NCBI GenBank assembly: GCA_037127255.1
Contig: JBANSL010000002.1
Location: 3,826,001-3,890,000, forward strand
Source: Persicaria tinctoria
Lineage: Eukaryota; Streptophyta; Magnoliopsida; Caryophyllales; Polygonaceae
DNA: 64,000 bases
Reading direction: 5' to 3'
A model generated the notes under the pieces. That model was given only the letters and a program-made list of their open reading frames with translations. It searched no databases and was not told the DNA's origin. The position numbers were made by a program, and so were the translations under genes. Shown piece after piece: positions 11,745 to 24,099 of this stretch (positions within the stretch are counted from its first letter, which is position 1; each line of letters opens with the position of its first letter).

Positions 11745-12850
11745 GCATTTTTTTTATAAAGAAAAACATTTGAAGGATCAGACAACAAACCCAATTTCTG
11801 ACAGGCAACAAAAATATACAGACAACAAGGAGTATATTCTAATGTAAAATTGTACTACTACTAAAAAAAATGACTCAAATCAAAGTTTGTAGCCATGTCA
11901 TAACGTACCTATGGGCGTGTTGCCGTGTTGACCAGTTGGGGTGGGGGTGTTCATTCAATCATTCATTTTGTTTAAGTTCTAATCTTTTGTTTATCATATT
12001 AGTTCTTAATTTTTTTTTATTCCATTCAAACGCATATACATCATTAATCTAAATTACTTTTTAATCTTGTTATAGAGCTTTATTCTGCTGGTTTCATTTC
12101 ACTTGTTTTCTGTATTTCTGTATTGTTAGGTTGTACGCTTGACGGTTCGCCGTCTGCAGACTTTCTCGGTCTCTCGATGAGTCAAGCCTGTCTGACCATC
12201 GAATTTTTACCTAATAAAAAAAAATACTTTTTAAAACAATATATCAAATGAGTAGATTTTAACATGAAATTTATCGACAATCTCGAAACCATCGCGTTAA
12301 AAAAAAAAAAAAAAAAAAGAAGAAGAAATTTGATAAACGAGGTCGAGTTTTTTTATTAGTCCCCTCTCCCTCCAAAACAAACTCATAAATAATGAGTCTT
12401 TTAAATTTTAAAAGGGCAAAAAGGGTACATTTGAAATATTGAGAAACTTATAAATTATAATGTTAGTTGTTCTACATTTTTATTAAATCAAATGAACCAC
12501 ACTATTTTGTATATAAAAAAAATTGTGGTTTTTAAGGAACAAATTAAGGGGTGTTTTTTCTAGGGCTGGGCAAAATTTAAATCGGACCGTAATTGGACCG
12601 GGATCAGACCGGAATTTACGGTCTTTGAATCGGACCGGAATATTACGGTATGGTCCACGGTTCAAGATATTTTAATTTCCGGGTTCCGGTCCAAACCCGG
12701 GACCAGATCGGAATTGGACCGGAACCATATAAAAAAAACTATAAAAAAAAACTAAAGGGTACACGGTTCACCTTTAATTTCATTTCATCACCTTCTTTCT
12801 TATGGGTTTGACTCCTTTTCCATTCGTCATATTTTCAGGGAATCAAATGT
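11745..12850. other. Intergenic, LINE tail and GGTCC-rich element
   Basis: 12130-12230 is a LINE 3' tail of the hairpin family. 12555-12720 is rich in CGGACCGG/GGACCGGAA motifs, resembling the ends of the hAT-like GGGTC elements. A 19-base A run lies near 12300. No gene is seen. Confidence 0.4.
12130..12230 (+). repeat. LINE/SINE 3' tail with conserved hairpin
   Basis: GGTTGTACGCTTGACGGTTC begins the tail. The hairpin TCGATGAGTCA / TGACCATCGA sits just before ATTTTTACCTAAT and the A run. A second small hairpin (GACGGTTCGCCGTC) lies upstream. The organisation is the same as at 36551-36655. Confidence 0.6.
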
Positions 12851-12854
12851 TGTA

Positions 12855-13011
12855 ACTGATAGGGTCGCGCACCCGGCTTAGAGCATCCCTGCCGACGATG
12901 TTCTGCTCTCTGATCTAGTGCTTCAGGATCTCGTCTGGAAGGACGCTCTAAGATGGCGCTTTCTCCGCTAGGATAGCTTCGTCTTAATTCCTTTCATTGT
13001 ATTCAAAAAAA
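12855..13011 (+). pseudogene. LINE 3' terminus (RNase H end)
   Basis: The translated text ends in DLVLQDLVWKDALRWRFLR, matching the (D)LIRKDALG-like end of plant LINE RNase H, then a stop, about 40 bp of 3' UTR and an A run (13001-13011). Only the last few dozen codons remain. Confidence 0.55.
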
Positions 13012-13750
13012 AAAATCACCTTCTTTCTTCAATTCCCTAGTTCGTCAATCGCCGCCAACTGGTCCTGAAGCCACACACCACCTACTCGCCCCTCGCCCGT
13101 CAGCCCTCAGCCCTCGCTCAACCCTCCCTCGCCAGAAGCCACACGCCACCAGGCCAAGACCGGCCCTCTCGGCTCTCTCCACCAGCGACGGCCCCTCTCG
13201 CTCCTTCGAACCCTTAAGCAACGAGTGCTCCGACCATAGGCGCCTCCGGATCTTCACCACCACTAGCTCCCACTCCCGCCATCAGCCCACTCCGGCCACT
13301 CCTACAAGCGGCGACCACAGGCACTCTTCTTCTTCCCTGTTCTATTCTTCTTCTTCCCTGTTCTATTTTGATTATTTTCAGATTGATTTCAGTCAAGGAG
13401 AAATTATAAACATTCAAGTCTTGATTTGAGATGTTTTTCAGATCTAGTTTAGAGAAATTTAGGACTAGAAAATTTTAGGGCATCAAGTTCTCAGCAACAT
13501 CAGCCGGTGTCATGTTCGTTTCTCCCAACAACCTCTCAATTAGACCAATAAAGGTTGTGAGTCAAGATCCAAGTAGTTGTAGGCAAGCACTTTGAACGCA
13601 TCAAAGCAGCAGTAGGATAGTTCAATTTTAATTTTGTAACTTTTAATTTGTAATATTTTTTCATATATAGGTTTTACTGGTTTAGTGTAGGAAAAATATT
13701 ACAATAATGAGACCTTTATTGTGAGCTTGGAGGATAGGTTTTACTGGTTT
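13012..13750. other. GC-rich island in a transposon block; no gene called
   Basis: 13030-13330 is notably GC-rich for this region (CGCCCCTCGCCC, CCAGCGACGGCC). It is followed by two copies of TTCTTCTTCCCTGTTCTAT (13325-13365). It looks like a captured gene fragment or a 5' end. The open frames on either strand are low-complexity Arg/Gly/Ala-rich with no recognised domain. AGGATAGTTCAATTTTAATTTTG occurs here at about 13614 and again at 13757, next to the tandem-duplication breakpoint. Confidence 0.35.
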
Positions 13751-13817
13751 AGCAGTAGGATAGTTCAATTTTAATTTTGAGGGGGTAACTAATACCTCAT
13801 GGTTGCACATGGTCTTA

Positions 13818-14815
13818 GACCATTCGCAACCATGGGGAAACCTCTTTCACCTTTTTTTTCCAATCTTCCTGTCACAATTTTACAACTCATTTATTTTTTT
13901 GTTTAAAATAATTTTCACTTTTTCTACCTCTTTCTAAAAGTTTTCCTCTACAACCATGGGAAACCTCTTTTACCTCTTTTCAAATTTATTTTCACTTTTT
14001 CTTTTCATTTATATCTTTCCATTTATTATATGTGTATCATCATATATTATTGTGAGTTATTTTTATTTATAATGTTATAAATAAATAAAAATAGCAAGTA
14101 GTTAATATAAATATATTTTATTACATCTAGATTAAAATATAAAAAAAGTTAAAAACATATTTTATTGTGAACAACAACTTCTTTGTTCTCTTGTACTTGA
14201 TGAATTTACCTTGCATCTTCGGTTGGACTTCGAGTGGCACTCTCTTGAACACCTGAAGTATGCTCAAAATGTTGTTGGTTTGGAGGAAAAAAAAAGATTG
14301 TACACATTGCTAGGATTATGTGGGATATAATTTGGATATTCGGTGTTGAATAATTATTAAACATTTGCAACATCACTTGAAATTGAGGATTTTTTAGAAG
14401 ATTTGGATCAAAAGACATATTTGGAATGGGTGGAGTATTTGGATTATTGTGATCCATGGTTAAGAAAATATGTGCAAACAATAGATCAAGATGGGGTTAT
14501 ATATAAGATAAAATTGGGCTCAAATTATAGAAAAAAATAAAATTAAACCAATGGAATATTTTATTTTTAAAAATAATAAAATATAAATATATATTTATTT
14601 CATTTTAAATCTTATTACAACTAATAAATCTAAATGTAAACTATATCAACCTACTTTATCATAAAAAAGAAAGAAAAAGAACATTAGAAAAGGTAAGAGG
14701 TTACCTCTCTCTACCAAGGTAACCCCTTCCCACCTCTTACCTTAAGGTAAAGGCCACAACCATGGGCTTACCTTTTAGCAACCTTAAGGTTGCTAAAACC
14801 CATGGTTGCTCATGC
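13818..14815. mobile_element. Tourist/PIF-Harbinger-like element A, with ORF1 remnant
   Basis: It is flanked by TTA (13815-13817 and 14816-14818). The ends are GACCATTCGCAACCATGGG and the inverse of GCATGAGCAACCATGGG. TTA target sites and G-rich inverted ends are diagnostic of PIF/Harbinger. On the minus strand, 14206-14481 encodes 91 residues beginning MFAHIFLTMDHNNPNTPP. The Asn/Pro-rich start resembles the N-terminus of the Myb/SANT-like ORF1 protein of plant Harbinger elements. It stops before any Myb domain. No transposase is present. Confidence 0.65.
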
Positions 14816-14818
14816 TTA

Positions 14819-15204
14819 GACCATCAGCAACCATGGGTAAACCTCTTACCCATTTTTTTTTCTCTCATCCTATTCTAATTTTACACCTCATTTATTTTTT
14901 TGTTTAAATATTTTTTCCCTTTTTCTACCTTATCTTAAAAGATTTGTTTTACATCCATGGGGAAACCTGTTACCCCTTTTTAAATTTATTTTTACATTTT
15001 CTTTCCCTTTATCATGTGTCACATCATATCTTTCTTTTACTTTTTGATTTAAAAAAAAAAGAAAATAAAATTACAAAAGGGAAGAGGTTACCTCTCTCTA
15101 CCAAGGTAACCTCTTCCATTTCCTTACCTTAAGGTATAAGCCACAACCAAGGGGTTGCCTTTTAGTAACCTTAAGGTAACCAAAACCCTTTGTTGTTGAT
15201 GCTC
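14819..15204. mobile_element. Tourist-like MITE B
   Basis: The ends are GACCATCAGCAACCATGGG and the inverse GAGCATCAACAACAAAGGG, with TTA on both sides. The left TTA is shared with element A and the right TTA with element C. Confidence 0.7.
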
Positions 15205-15207
15205 TTA

Positions 15208-15590
15208 GAGCATCAACACTCATGGGGTAACCCTATCCATCTCTCTCTTCGTAATATTTTGACACCTCATTTTCCACTAACTCTACCCCATTCTTTAAGA
15301 ATTCTAACTTTTAACTCGCATCCATAAGGTTACCCCATTACTATTTTTTAAACCTTATTTATACCCCACCACATATTTTTAACCAATCAAAACTTATTTC
15401 ACTTAATTAAAAATAATATAATCCACTTTTAAATTTTTTTAAAACATAAAAAAGAGATGGGGGTGGAATGGGTTTACCCCTTCATGTTGGGTTTGCCCCT
15501 TCCCCGTCCATTAAGTGAGGTTAGACCACATCCATTGGGAAACCCTATAGGAAGCTATAGGGGAGGTGAAACCCACCACTAATGATGCTC
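15208..15590. mobile_element. Tourist-like MITE C
   Basis: The ends are GAGCATCAACACTCATGGGG and the inverse GAGCATCATTAGTGGTGGGT, with TTA at 15205-15207 and 15591-15593. It is non-coding and 383 bp long. Confidence 0.75.
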
Positions 15591-15593
15591 TTA

Positions 15594-15886
15594 GGCCCTC
15601 CAATAATGAGACAATGTGCAACAATGAGTTTTACTTACCTTATAGGTCTTAAAAAGTAAACCCATGGTTGCAACCCAAACCTTAATGGAAGAGGTTGGAA
15701 GGGGTTACCCCTTCCCACTAAGGTAACCTCTTCCACCACAAGTAGCCCCCACCATTTTATTACTATATTTATTTGATGTATTAATTATTCAAATGTATTT
15801 ATAATATATATTTATTATTATTATTTTCAAATAATAATTATACAATTAGTTTTATTTTATTTTTCTCCATAATTTGAGTATAATTT

Positions 15887-15956
<70 letters not shown>

Positions 15957-16325
15957 CTTGACCTATTATATTGTTTGCACTTCTTTTTCATATTTCATTA
16001 TCATACATTAATGTAATTATTTTTGTTATTTGCTTATAATATAATTAATGTTATTATTATTTTTATTTTTCATCTAATGTAATAAAAAAATATTAATATC
16101 AAGCACTTTTTAATTTTATTTATAAATAAAACTAATGAGATGGAAAAAGTAATGGAACAAGGTTACTCCATGGTTATAAGGTAAACCTCTTAGGAAGAGG
16201 TAGAAAATGTATAAAATTATTTAAAGAAAAAAATAAATAAAGTGTCAAATGATGATAAGGGGAGTGAAAATAAAAAAGGGGAAGAGGTAAACGACATGAT
16301 TGCTGATGCTCTTCCTCTAGGGCCC
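15594..16325. mobile_element. Tourist-like MITE D (putative)
   Basis: It begins GGCCCTCCAATAATGAGAC after TTA and ends GATGCTCTTCCTCTAGGGCCC before TAA. The terminal match is short, so the true tips may lie slightly inside. It contains the long AT microsatellite at 15891-15952. Confidence 0.45.
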
Positions 16326-16426
16326 TAAAAGGTTAGAAACTACCGGGTGGTAATTTACCCTAAGAAAATTGTGAATTACTCCGTAATAAAAGTCTCGTCC
16401 GACAGATATATTCCAAATTTCCAACA

Positions 16427-16683
16427 TACTCCCTCCGTTCGGCAAAACTTGTCGTTTTAGAGTTTTGTTTTTGTTCGGAAAAACTTGTCATTTTAGGTAT
16501 TTTTGCTTTTACTTTACTAAAATGCCCTTGATTTGATTGATGTGTTGTGAGTTGTAGTTTTTGATAAAGTAAAAAGTAGATTAATAATTGAGGGTAAATT
16601 AGTAAAAAAAAAGTGTAATTATTAGTTTTATTAAAAGTTGTGTGGTGAGTTAAAATGACAAGTTTTGTCGAACGGAGGGAGTA
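16427..16683. mobile_element. Stowaway MITE (copy 1)
   Basis: The ends are TACTCCCTCCGTTCGGC and its inverse GTCGAACGGAGGGAGTA, with TA at each end. Subterminal AAAACTTGTCGTTTTA is also inverted. Its right end coincides with the tandem-duplication junction. Confidence 0.75.
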
Positions 16684-18812
16684 GGATAGTTCAATTTTAA
16701 TTTTGAGGGGGTAACTAATACCTCATGGTTGCACATGGTCTTAGACCATTCGCAACCATGGGGAAACCTCTTTCACCTTTTTTTTCCAATCTTCCTGTCA
16801 CAATTTTACAACTCATTTATTTTTTTGTTTAAAATAATTTTCACTTTTTCTACCTCTTTCTAAAAGTTTTCCTCTACAACCATGGGAAACCTCTTTTACC
16901 TCTTTTCAAATTTATTTTCACTTTTTCTTTTCATTTATATCTTTCCATTTATTATATGTGTATCATCATATATTATTGTGAGTTATTTTTATTTATAATG
17001 TTATAAATAAATAAAAATAGCAAGTAGTTAATATAAATATATTTTATTACATCTAGATTAAAATATAAAAAAAGTTAAAAACATATTTTATTGTGAACAA
17101 CAACTTCTTTGTTCTCTTGTACTTGATGAATTTACCTTGCATCTTCGGTTGGACTTCGAGTGGCACTCTCTTGAACACCTGAAGTATGCTCAAAATGTTG
17201 TTGGTTTGGAGGAAAAAAAAAGATTGTACACATTGCTAGGATTATGTGGGATATAATTTGGATATTCGGTGTTGAATAATTATTAAACATTTGCAACATC
17301 ACTTGAAATTGAGGATTTTTTAGAAGATTTGGATCAAAAGACATATTTGGAATGGGTGGAGTATTTGGATTATTGTGATCCATGGTTAAGAAAATATGTG
17401 CAAACAATAGATCAAGATGGGGTTATATATAAGATAAAATTGGGCTCAAATTATAGAAAAAAATAAAATTAAACCAATGGAATATTTTATTTTTAAAAAT
17501 AATAAAATATAAATATATATTTATTTCATTTTAAATCTTATTACAACTAATAAATCTAAATGTAAACTATATCAACCTACTTTATCATAAAAAAGAAAGA
17601 AAAAGAACATTAGAAAAGGTAAGAGGTTACCTCTCTCTACCAAGGTAACCCCTTCCCACCTCTTACCTTAAGGTAAAGGCCACAACCATGGGCTTACCTT
17701 TTAGCAACCTTAAGGTTGCTAAAACCCATGGTTGCTCATGCTTAGACCATCAGCAACCATGGGTAAACCTCTTACCCATTTTTTTTTCTCTCATCCTATT
17801 CTAATTTTACACCTCATTTATTTTTTTGTTTAAATATTTTTTCCCTTTTTCTACCTTATCTTAAAAGATTTGTTTTACATCCATGGGGAAACCTGTTACC
17901 CCTTTTTAAATTTATTTTTACATTTTCTTTCCCTTTATCATGTGTCACATCATATCTTTCTTTTACTTTTTGATTTAAAAAAAAAAGAAAATAAAATTAC
18001 AAAAGGGAAGAGGTTACCTCTCTCTACCAAGGTAACCTCTTCCATTTCCTTACCTTAAGGTATAAGCCACAACCAAGGGGTTGCCTTTTAGTAACCTTAA
18101 GGTAACCAAAACCCTTTGTTGTTGATGCTCTTAGAGCATCAACACTCATGGGGTAACCCTATCCATCTCTCTCTTCGTAATATTTTGACACCTCATTTTC
18201 CACTAACTCTACCCCATTCTTTAAGAATTCTAACTTTTAACTCGCATCCATAAGGTTACCCCATTACTATTTTTTAAACCTTATTTATACCCCACCACAT
18301 ATTTTTAACCAATCAAAACTTATTTCACTTAATTAAAAATAATATAATCCACTTTTAAATTTTTTTAAAACATAAAAAAGAGATGGGGGTGGAATGGGTT
18401 TACCCCTTCATGTTGGGTTTGCCCCTTCCCCGTCCATTAAGTGAGGTTAGACCACATCCATTGGGAAACCCTATAGGAAGCTATAGGGGAGGTGAAACCC
18501 ACCACTAATGATGCTCTTAGGCCCTCCAATAATGAGACAATGTGCAACAATGAGTTTTACTTACCTTATAGGTCTTAAAAAGTAAACCCATGGTTGCAAC
18601 CCAAACCTTAATGGAAGAGGTTGGAAGGGGTTACCCCTTCCCACTAAGGTAACCTCTTCCACCACAAGTAGCCCCCACCATTTTATTACTATATTTATTT
18701 GATGTATTAATTATTCAAATGTATTTATAATATATATTTATTATTATTATTTTCAAATAATAATTATACAATTAGTTTTATTTTATTTTTCTCCATAATT
18801 TGAGTATAATTT

Positions 18813-18870
<58 letters not shown>

Positions 18871-19592
18871 CTTGACCTATTATATTGTTTGCACTTCTTT
18901 TTCATATTTCATTATCATACATTAATGTAATTATTTTTGTTATTTGCTTATAATATAATTAATGTTATTATTATTTTTATTTTTCATCTAATGTAATAAA
19001 AAAATATTAATATCAAGCACTTTTTAATTTTATTTATAAATAAAACTAATGAGATGGAAAAAGTAATGGAACAAGGTTACTCCATGGTTATAAGGTAAAC
19101 CTCTTAGGAAGAGGTAGAAAATGTATAAAATTATTTAAAGAAAAAAATAAATAAAGTGTCAAATGATGATAAGGGGAGTGAAAATAAAAAAGGGGAAGAG
19201 GTAAACGACATGATTGCTGATGCTCTTCCTCTAGGGCCCTAAAAGGTTAGAAACTACCGGGTGGTAATTTACCCTAAGAAAATTGTGAATTACTCCGTAA
19301 TAAAAGTCTCGTCCGACAGATATATTCCAAATTTCCAACATACTCCCTCCGTTCGGCAAAACTTGTCGTTTTAGAGTTTTGTTTTTGTTCGGAAAAACTT
19401 GTCATTTTAGGTATTTTTGCTTTTACTTTACTAAAATGCCCTTGATTTGATTGATGTGTTGTGAGTTGTAGTTTTTGATAAAGTAAAAAGTAGATTAATA
19501 ATTGAGGGTAATTAGTAAAAAAAAAATGTAATTATTAGTTTTATTAAAAGTTGTGTGGTGAGTTAAAATGACAAGTTTTGTCGAACGGAGGG
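16680..19592. repeat. 2.9-kb tandem duplication, copy 2
   Basis: This is a near-identical copy of 13754-16679. It carries the same chain of elements: A at 16744-17741, B at 17745-18130, C at 18134-18516, D, and a Stowaway at 19341-19596. The 91-residue Harbinger ORF1 remnant recurs at 17132-17407 without change. The shorter AT run is at 18817-18866. Confidence 0.9.
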
Positions 19593-19596
19593 AGTA

Positions 19597-22349
19597 ATAA
19601 TTATATGGTTCAATTCAAATGAGACCTTAATTAGTTCAAAATATTCTTCCTCTTCCTACCGATCCGGTAAACATCACGTCATCACGTACACCATCGCCTT
19701 TGATCACTCACCGCCTTACCTCAGCCTGCAATTTTTTTAGGGGGGCTCTGAAAAAAAATTAGATTTTTTTTACATGAAAAATGTGAAACTATAAGAACAA
19801 TTCTACTGTTTTTTTCCACCGGGTCCGCCAATGCTCGAATCGGAGACTATTAACATCGAAATCGATCTCATTCACTAACTTCTAACTCGAATTTGATCAC
19901 CAAAATTCAAATTCAAGGATTTTATTTTATTTTCTTGGAGACACTGGGAGCTACGACCCAAGAGAAGAAAAGAAAAAAATCTTCAAGTGTTAACCCGATC
20001 CAGATACTTGCACATGATGACATGAGGGGTGTGTTGGTAGGCCTATTAACGGATCGGACCCGTCAGGTTGACGGGTTGAATCCGGCGGATCATTGGTTGG
20101 GAAATAATGACCCAAACCCGAACCCGTGGGGTGACAGATCGACGGGTCCAGGTAACCTGGAGGGTCATGAGTCGACCCGTCAACCTTTCGTTTTTTTTTT
20201 ATAAAAAAAAATCCCTTTTGTTTAAATACAACGTTTTTTTTTTTAAAATCAACTCGGTGGGTTATTTGGTCGAAACCCGATTCTAATCCGAACTCGTAAC
20301 TCACCAAGATCAGAGATCCACCTGACCCGGACCCGCCGGGTCACGAGCACACGTTAATTTTTGAGCGTATAATGTGTGTTCGTGAGATGATAGTTAATTT
20401 ACTCCACTTAAAGTTTAGATATGATCATAATTAATATGGTTAATTAGAAGTGATACAATTTCTCATAAAATGTATGCGCACGTGCCGTCAATACACACGG
20501 CCACTTGTCACCCTTTATGTCATCCCTCATTTAAGCTGAGTTTATCGTGTTAATTAATTAACTGTGTTTGACTGAAATTTGTAGTACTTACGGAGTATAG
20601 AATTGTCGATCCTTTTATTGTATTGCTAATACATTGGATTTAATGAACCGCCTGCAAAATGGTTCATCTGCGTATCAGTTTGCTCAGATCTGTTTCTGCT
20701 TGGAAGGTCTCATTTCAAATTCGAGTTGGATTAGTTGAGAGATGTGAATGAGATCAAAATATATTAAATTTAACATATAAGTGGATGGATTACTCGTTCC
20801 AAATTAAACCAGTTTTAATTATGGATTTTAATTCTAATGAGTTAAATATAACAAAATCAACCGGATCGACCGACTCACTACCCCGTTTCCTCACCGGATA
20901 ATAGTTAGCGAAAGTCATTGTCGCCGCGTCGGATGGTTGACTTGTAAGCCCCAAAAGACAGGGAAAATAATATACTTTCTTTATCGAAAAAGATCATCTA
21001 AATAATATAAAATGGGGCCCACGTTGTTCCCTCCCGACGTCGCTCTCTTTAACGTACGTGATTCGGTGGTGGTGAATAATCAAACCCACGGCCCGGGAGG
21101 CCAACTCACAGCTGTCACTTTTAAAACCCCCTTTAATTCCAACTGCTCTCTCTTTAATTGTCTCCTTCCAATTTGTTTAATTATAAAATAATTACTTTAG
21201 GAATCTCGGTCTACCAAGAAAACCCCAAATATTGGTGGGTATTTAGATAGGATTGGAATCCATACATCTATTAAATCTATACCCTTTTCATTTTCATTTG
21301 CTTGATTAAATATGTAGTTAGTTGCATAAGATTCATATTAGATCCCTTCAACCTACTCTCTCCTATCCTCCCAAATCCCAATCCATTTATAAATAATATA
21401 ATTAACCCTTTGCCTTTCTAAATAATTATTTCAATAAACAAAAAGTTTATGTAGATGTTAGAGATTCATTACATAGGTTCCACAAACCTTTATCTTAAGA
21501 TTAATTGAAAATGCAAGGAAGTTATCTTGTTGTTTTTACATTGCTAACAGTGTTTTGTCCATAATATATACTCAATCCGTTCGGAAATATAAGTCCATTG
21601 ACTTTTCAGCACATTTTTAAAGAGTTAAAAACCATATAAAATAATATTTTTTTCATTAATTTTTTACATAGTCTTATATTTATTACTAATAAGTACTCCC
21701 TCCGTTCGGCAAAACTTATCATTTTAGCTTCTTTCACAAGTTTTAAATCAATTAACAAATGTACTAATAATATTTTTTTTGCCTATAAATTAAAAATCTT
21801 TAAAAAATTAAAATGATAATTTGGACAAAAAAGATTTTAGTTTGTTAAAAAAAAATTACAAGCAAATTATAGTTATAATTTTTAGCATTCGTTTTTATAT
21901 TTTAAATAAATTTTTATATATAGTTAATACTCCATCCGTTCAACAAAACTTGTCGTTTACTATTCACGCACGCTTTTTTAGAATGATAAAAACTATATAA
22001 AATATTCATTTTTTTTAAATTTTTTTTAACAAGTTTGTACTTATTAATAATAACTACGAAATTGTTAAAAAAAATTATTTAAAAAGTCGATATTTTATAT
22101 AGTTTTTAGCTCTTAAAAAAGCGTGCATGAATAGTAAAACGTCAAGTTTTGTTGAACGGAAATAGTATAATTTTAGAATATTAATTTAACGGACTTTAAT
22201 TAGTATCTATCCAATTTAGCAAATTTTCGGATCCCACACACACTCTAGTAGCTTTCGTCCGCAAGACGTACTCAATCTTCGTCAGCAAGTATTGATCCAA
22301 CTTCGGCGAATTTTATCTTTGTCCCAATCTTTTAACAATCTATTATTTC
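19597..22349. other. Intergenic with Stowaway copies
   Basis: There is no convincing gene. 20038-20350 is rich in GACCCGTC/GACGGGT repeats and yields only spurious open frames. 21573 and 21693 are isolated Stowaway-type ends. 21928-22167 is a complete Stowaway-like inverted repeat, listed separately. 20840-21160 is less AT-rich and promoter-like, but no coding sequence follows. Confidence 0.4.
21928..22167. mobile_element. Stowaway-like MITE
   Basis: It is flanked by TA, with ends CTCCATCCGTTCAACAAAACT and the inverse AGTTTTGTTGAACGGAAATA. Subterminal TACTATTCACGCACGC pairs with GCGTGCATGAATAGTA. Confidence 0.65.
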
Positions 22350-22365
22350 GGTCCTTAACTTTTAA

Positions 22366-24082
22366 CAACAACCCAGTATATCCCACCAAAGCAGGGTCCG
22401 GAGGGTCAAGATGTATGCACGTACTCATTTCTCGAGCAAGTCGAGAGAGTGTTTCCGAAAGACCCTGAATAATAGGATACTAGAATTATGAGAGAGCATG
22501 ACTCATAAAAGGAAGCATAATCAAAGACGAAGCAAGGGCAAAAGGACAAAACATAAAAACTCAAAATACTATCCCTTCGCAACCCGAATGCACCGCCTTC
22601 AGTGGTCCCTGACTTCCTGTCTGAAGTCAGATCTTCCGACATGTTTAGAAGGTCGAGATCCTTACGAATAACCTCCATCAAGCTCTTCTGTGATCTACCT
22701 CTCCCTCTATGGATATCTCCGAGATCCAAACTCTCACACCTGCGAACCGGGGCTGAAGACGGTCTCCTGCACACGTGCCCAAACCAACGCAATCTACCCT
22801 CCCGCAACTTGTCTACTATACTCGCAACTCCAACCTTGCTCCTAATGTTCTCGTTTCTTATTTTGTCCAGTCTCGTGTGTCCACTCATCCAGCGCAACAT
22901 TCTCATCTCAGCCACTAACAGCTTATGCTCTTGAACTTTAGTTGTCGGCCAGCACTCCGAGCCATACAGAATAGTCGATCTAACAACCATCCTATATAAT
23001 TTCCCTTTCAGTTTTGCCGGAACTTTTCTGTCACGTAACACCCCCGACGCTCTTCGATCTCCATCTTAGCCATCCCGCTTGAATTCGATGATCGATGTCC
23101 ATGTCTATACCTCCATTGCTTTGAACGAACGAGCCAATGTACTTGAAAAACTCTTTTATAGGGACCAACTATCCCCCCAATAAAACCGAATCTCCTGCAT
23201 CCCTGCCCTCTCCAAAGCAGAACTTGACATACTCGGTCTTTGTTCTACTCAATTTGAAACCCTTCGACTCCAACACACTTCTCCATCTTTCAAGCATGCG
23301 AGCCAGACCAGATCTTGAGTTGTCCACAATCACAATGTCATCTGCGAATAACATACTCCATGGAACATCTTCTGGTAAGTGCATCCATAACTAGGGTAAA
23401 CAAGAACGGACTTAGAGCAGAACCCTGATGAAGTCTCACTCGAACCTGAAAGTACTCTGAATCGCCACACGGTGTTCTCACACTAGTCAGAGAACCATCG
23501 TACATATCTCTGATAACTCTGATATACGTCCCCGACACTCCCTTCTTTGCCAAACATCTCCGTAACGGCTCCCTCGAAACTTTGTTGTAAGCCTTTTCGA
23601 TGTCGATGAAGGTCATATGCAGATTCTTCTTCCGATCCATGTGCATCTCAATCAATCTTCTCAATAAGTGAATAGCTTCTACCGATGATCTGCCCGGCAC
23701 GAACCCAAATTGGTTCTCATAGACTTGAACCAACTTCCGAAGCCTTCCCTCTATAACTCTCTCCCACAACTTCATCGTGTGACTCAACAGTTTGATACCT
23801 TTGTAGTTACTGCAGCACTGGACATCACCCTTGTTTTTGTAGATCGGGACTAATTTACTAAGTCTCCACTCCGCTGGCATCTTAGCTGATTGCAGGATAG
23901 CATTGAAAAGGGAAGTTACCCAAACTAAGCCTTTGACCCCTAACCACTTCCAAACATCTCCCGGAATATCATTTTGACCCCTAACCACTTCCAAACATCT
24001 CCCGGAATATCATTTGGACCTGCAGATCTGTGGTTCTTCGATTTGCAAATAGCAACCTTTACCTCCTCAATGGATATACGCC
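22366..24082 (-). pseudogene. RTE-clade LINE, 5'-truncated, 16-bp TSD
   Basis: A perfect target duplication GGTCCTTAACTTTTAA lies at 22350-22365 and 24083-24098. On the minus strand the element starts inside the reverse transcriptase (RISIEEVKVAICKSKNHRSAGP). It continues through YKNKGDVQCCSNYKGIKLL, FGFVPGRSS, MTFIDIEKAYNKV, QGSALSPFLFTLVMD and the active-site LFADDIVIVDN. It ends in the RTE-type C-terminal block ([38 protein letters not shown]). The 3' end is GGGATATACTGGGTTGTTG, typical of plant RTE elements with a TTG-repeat tail instead of poly(A). A 41-bp direct duplication at 23934-24015 and at least two more frame breaks make it dead. Confidence 0.85.
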
Positions 24083-24099
24083 GGTCCTTAACTTTTAAA

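Larger units (their letters stand above)
13754..16679. repeat. 2.9-kb tandem duplication, copy 1
   Basis: This 2926-bp unit repeats at 16680-19592. Both outer edges and the junction share AGTA (13754-13757, 16680-16683, 19593-19596), a 4-bp microhomology. Differences I can see are the AT microsatellite length (15891-15952 is (AT)31 here and (AT)25 in copy 2), one single-base deletion and one substitution near 16600. The contents are four Tourist-like MITEs in series plus one Stowaway MITE. Confidence 0.9.

Noticed and set aside
12300..12320. Long A run as a possible retroposon end
   Set aside because: No conserved tail or target duplication next to it; treated as simple repeat.
19893..20307. 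Overlapping open frames of about 100 residues on both strands
   Set aside because: They follow a dense GACCCGTC/GACGGGT repeat; composition is low-complexity Asp/Pro/Gly and no domain or splice context exists.
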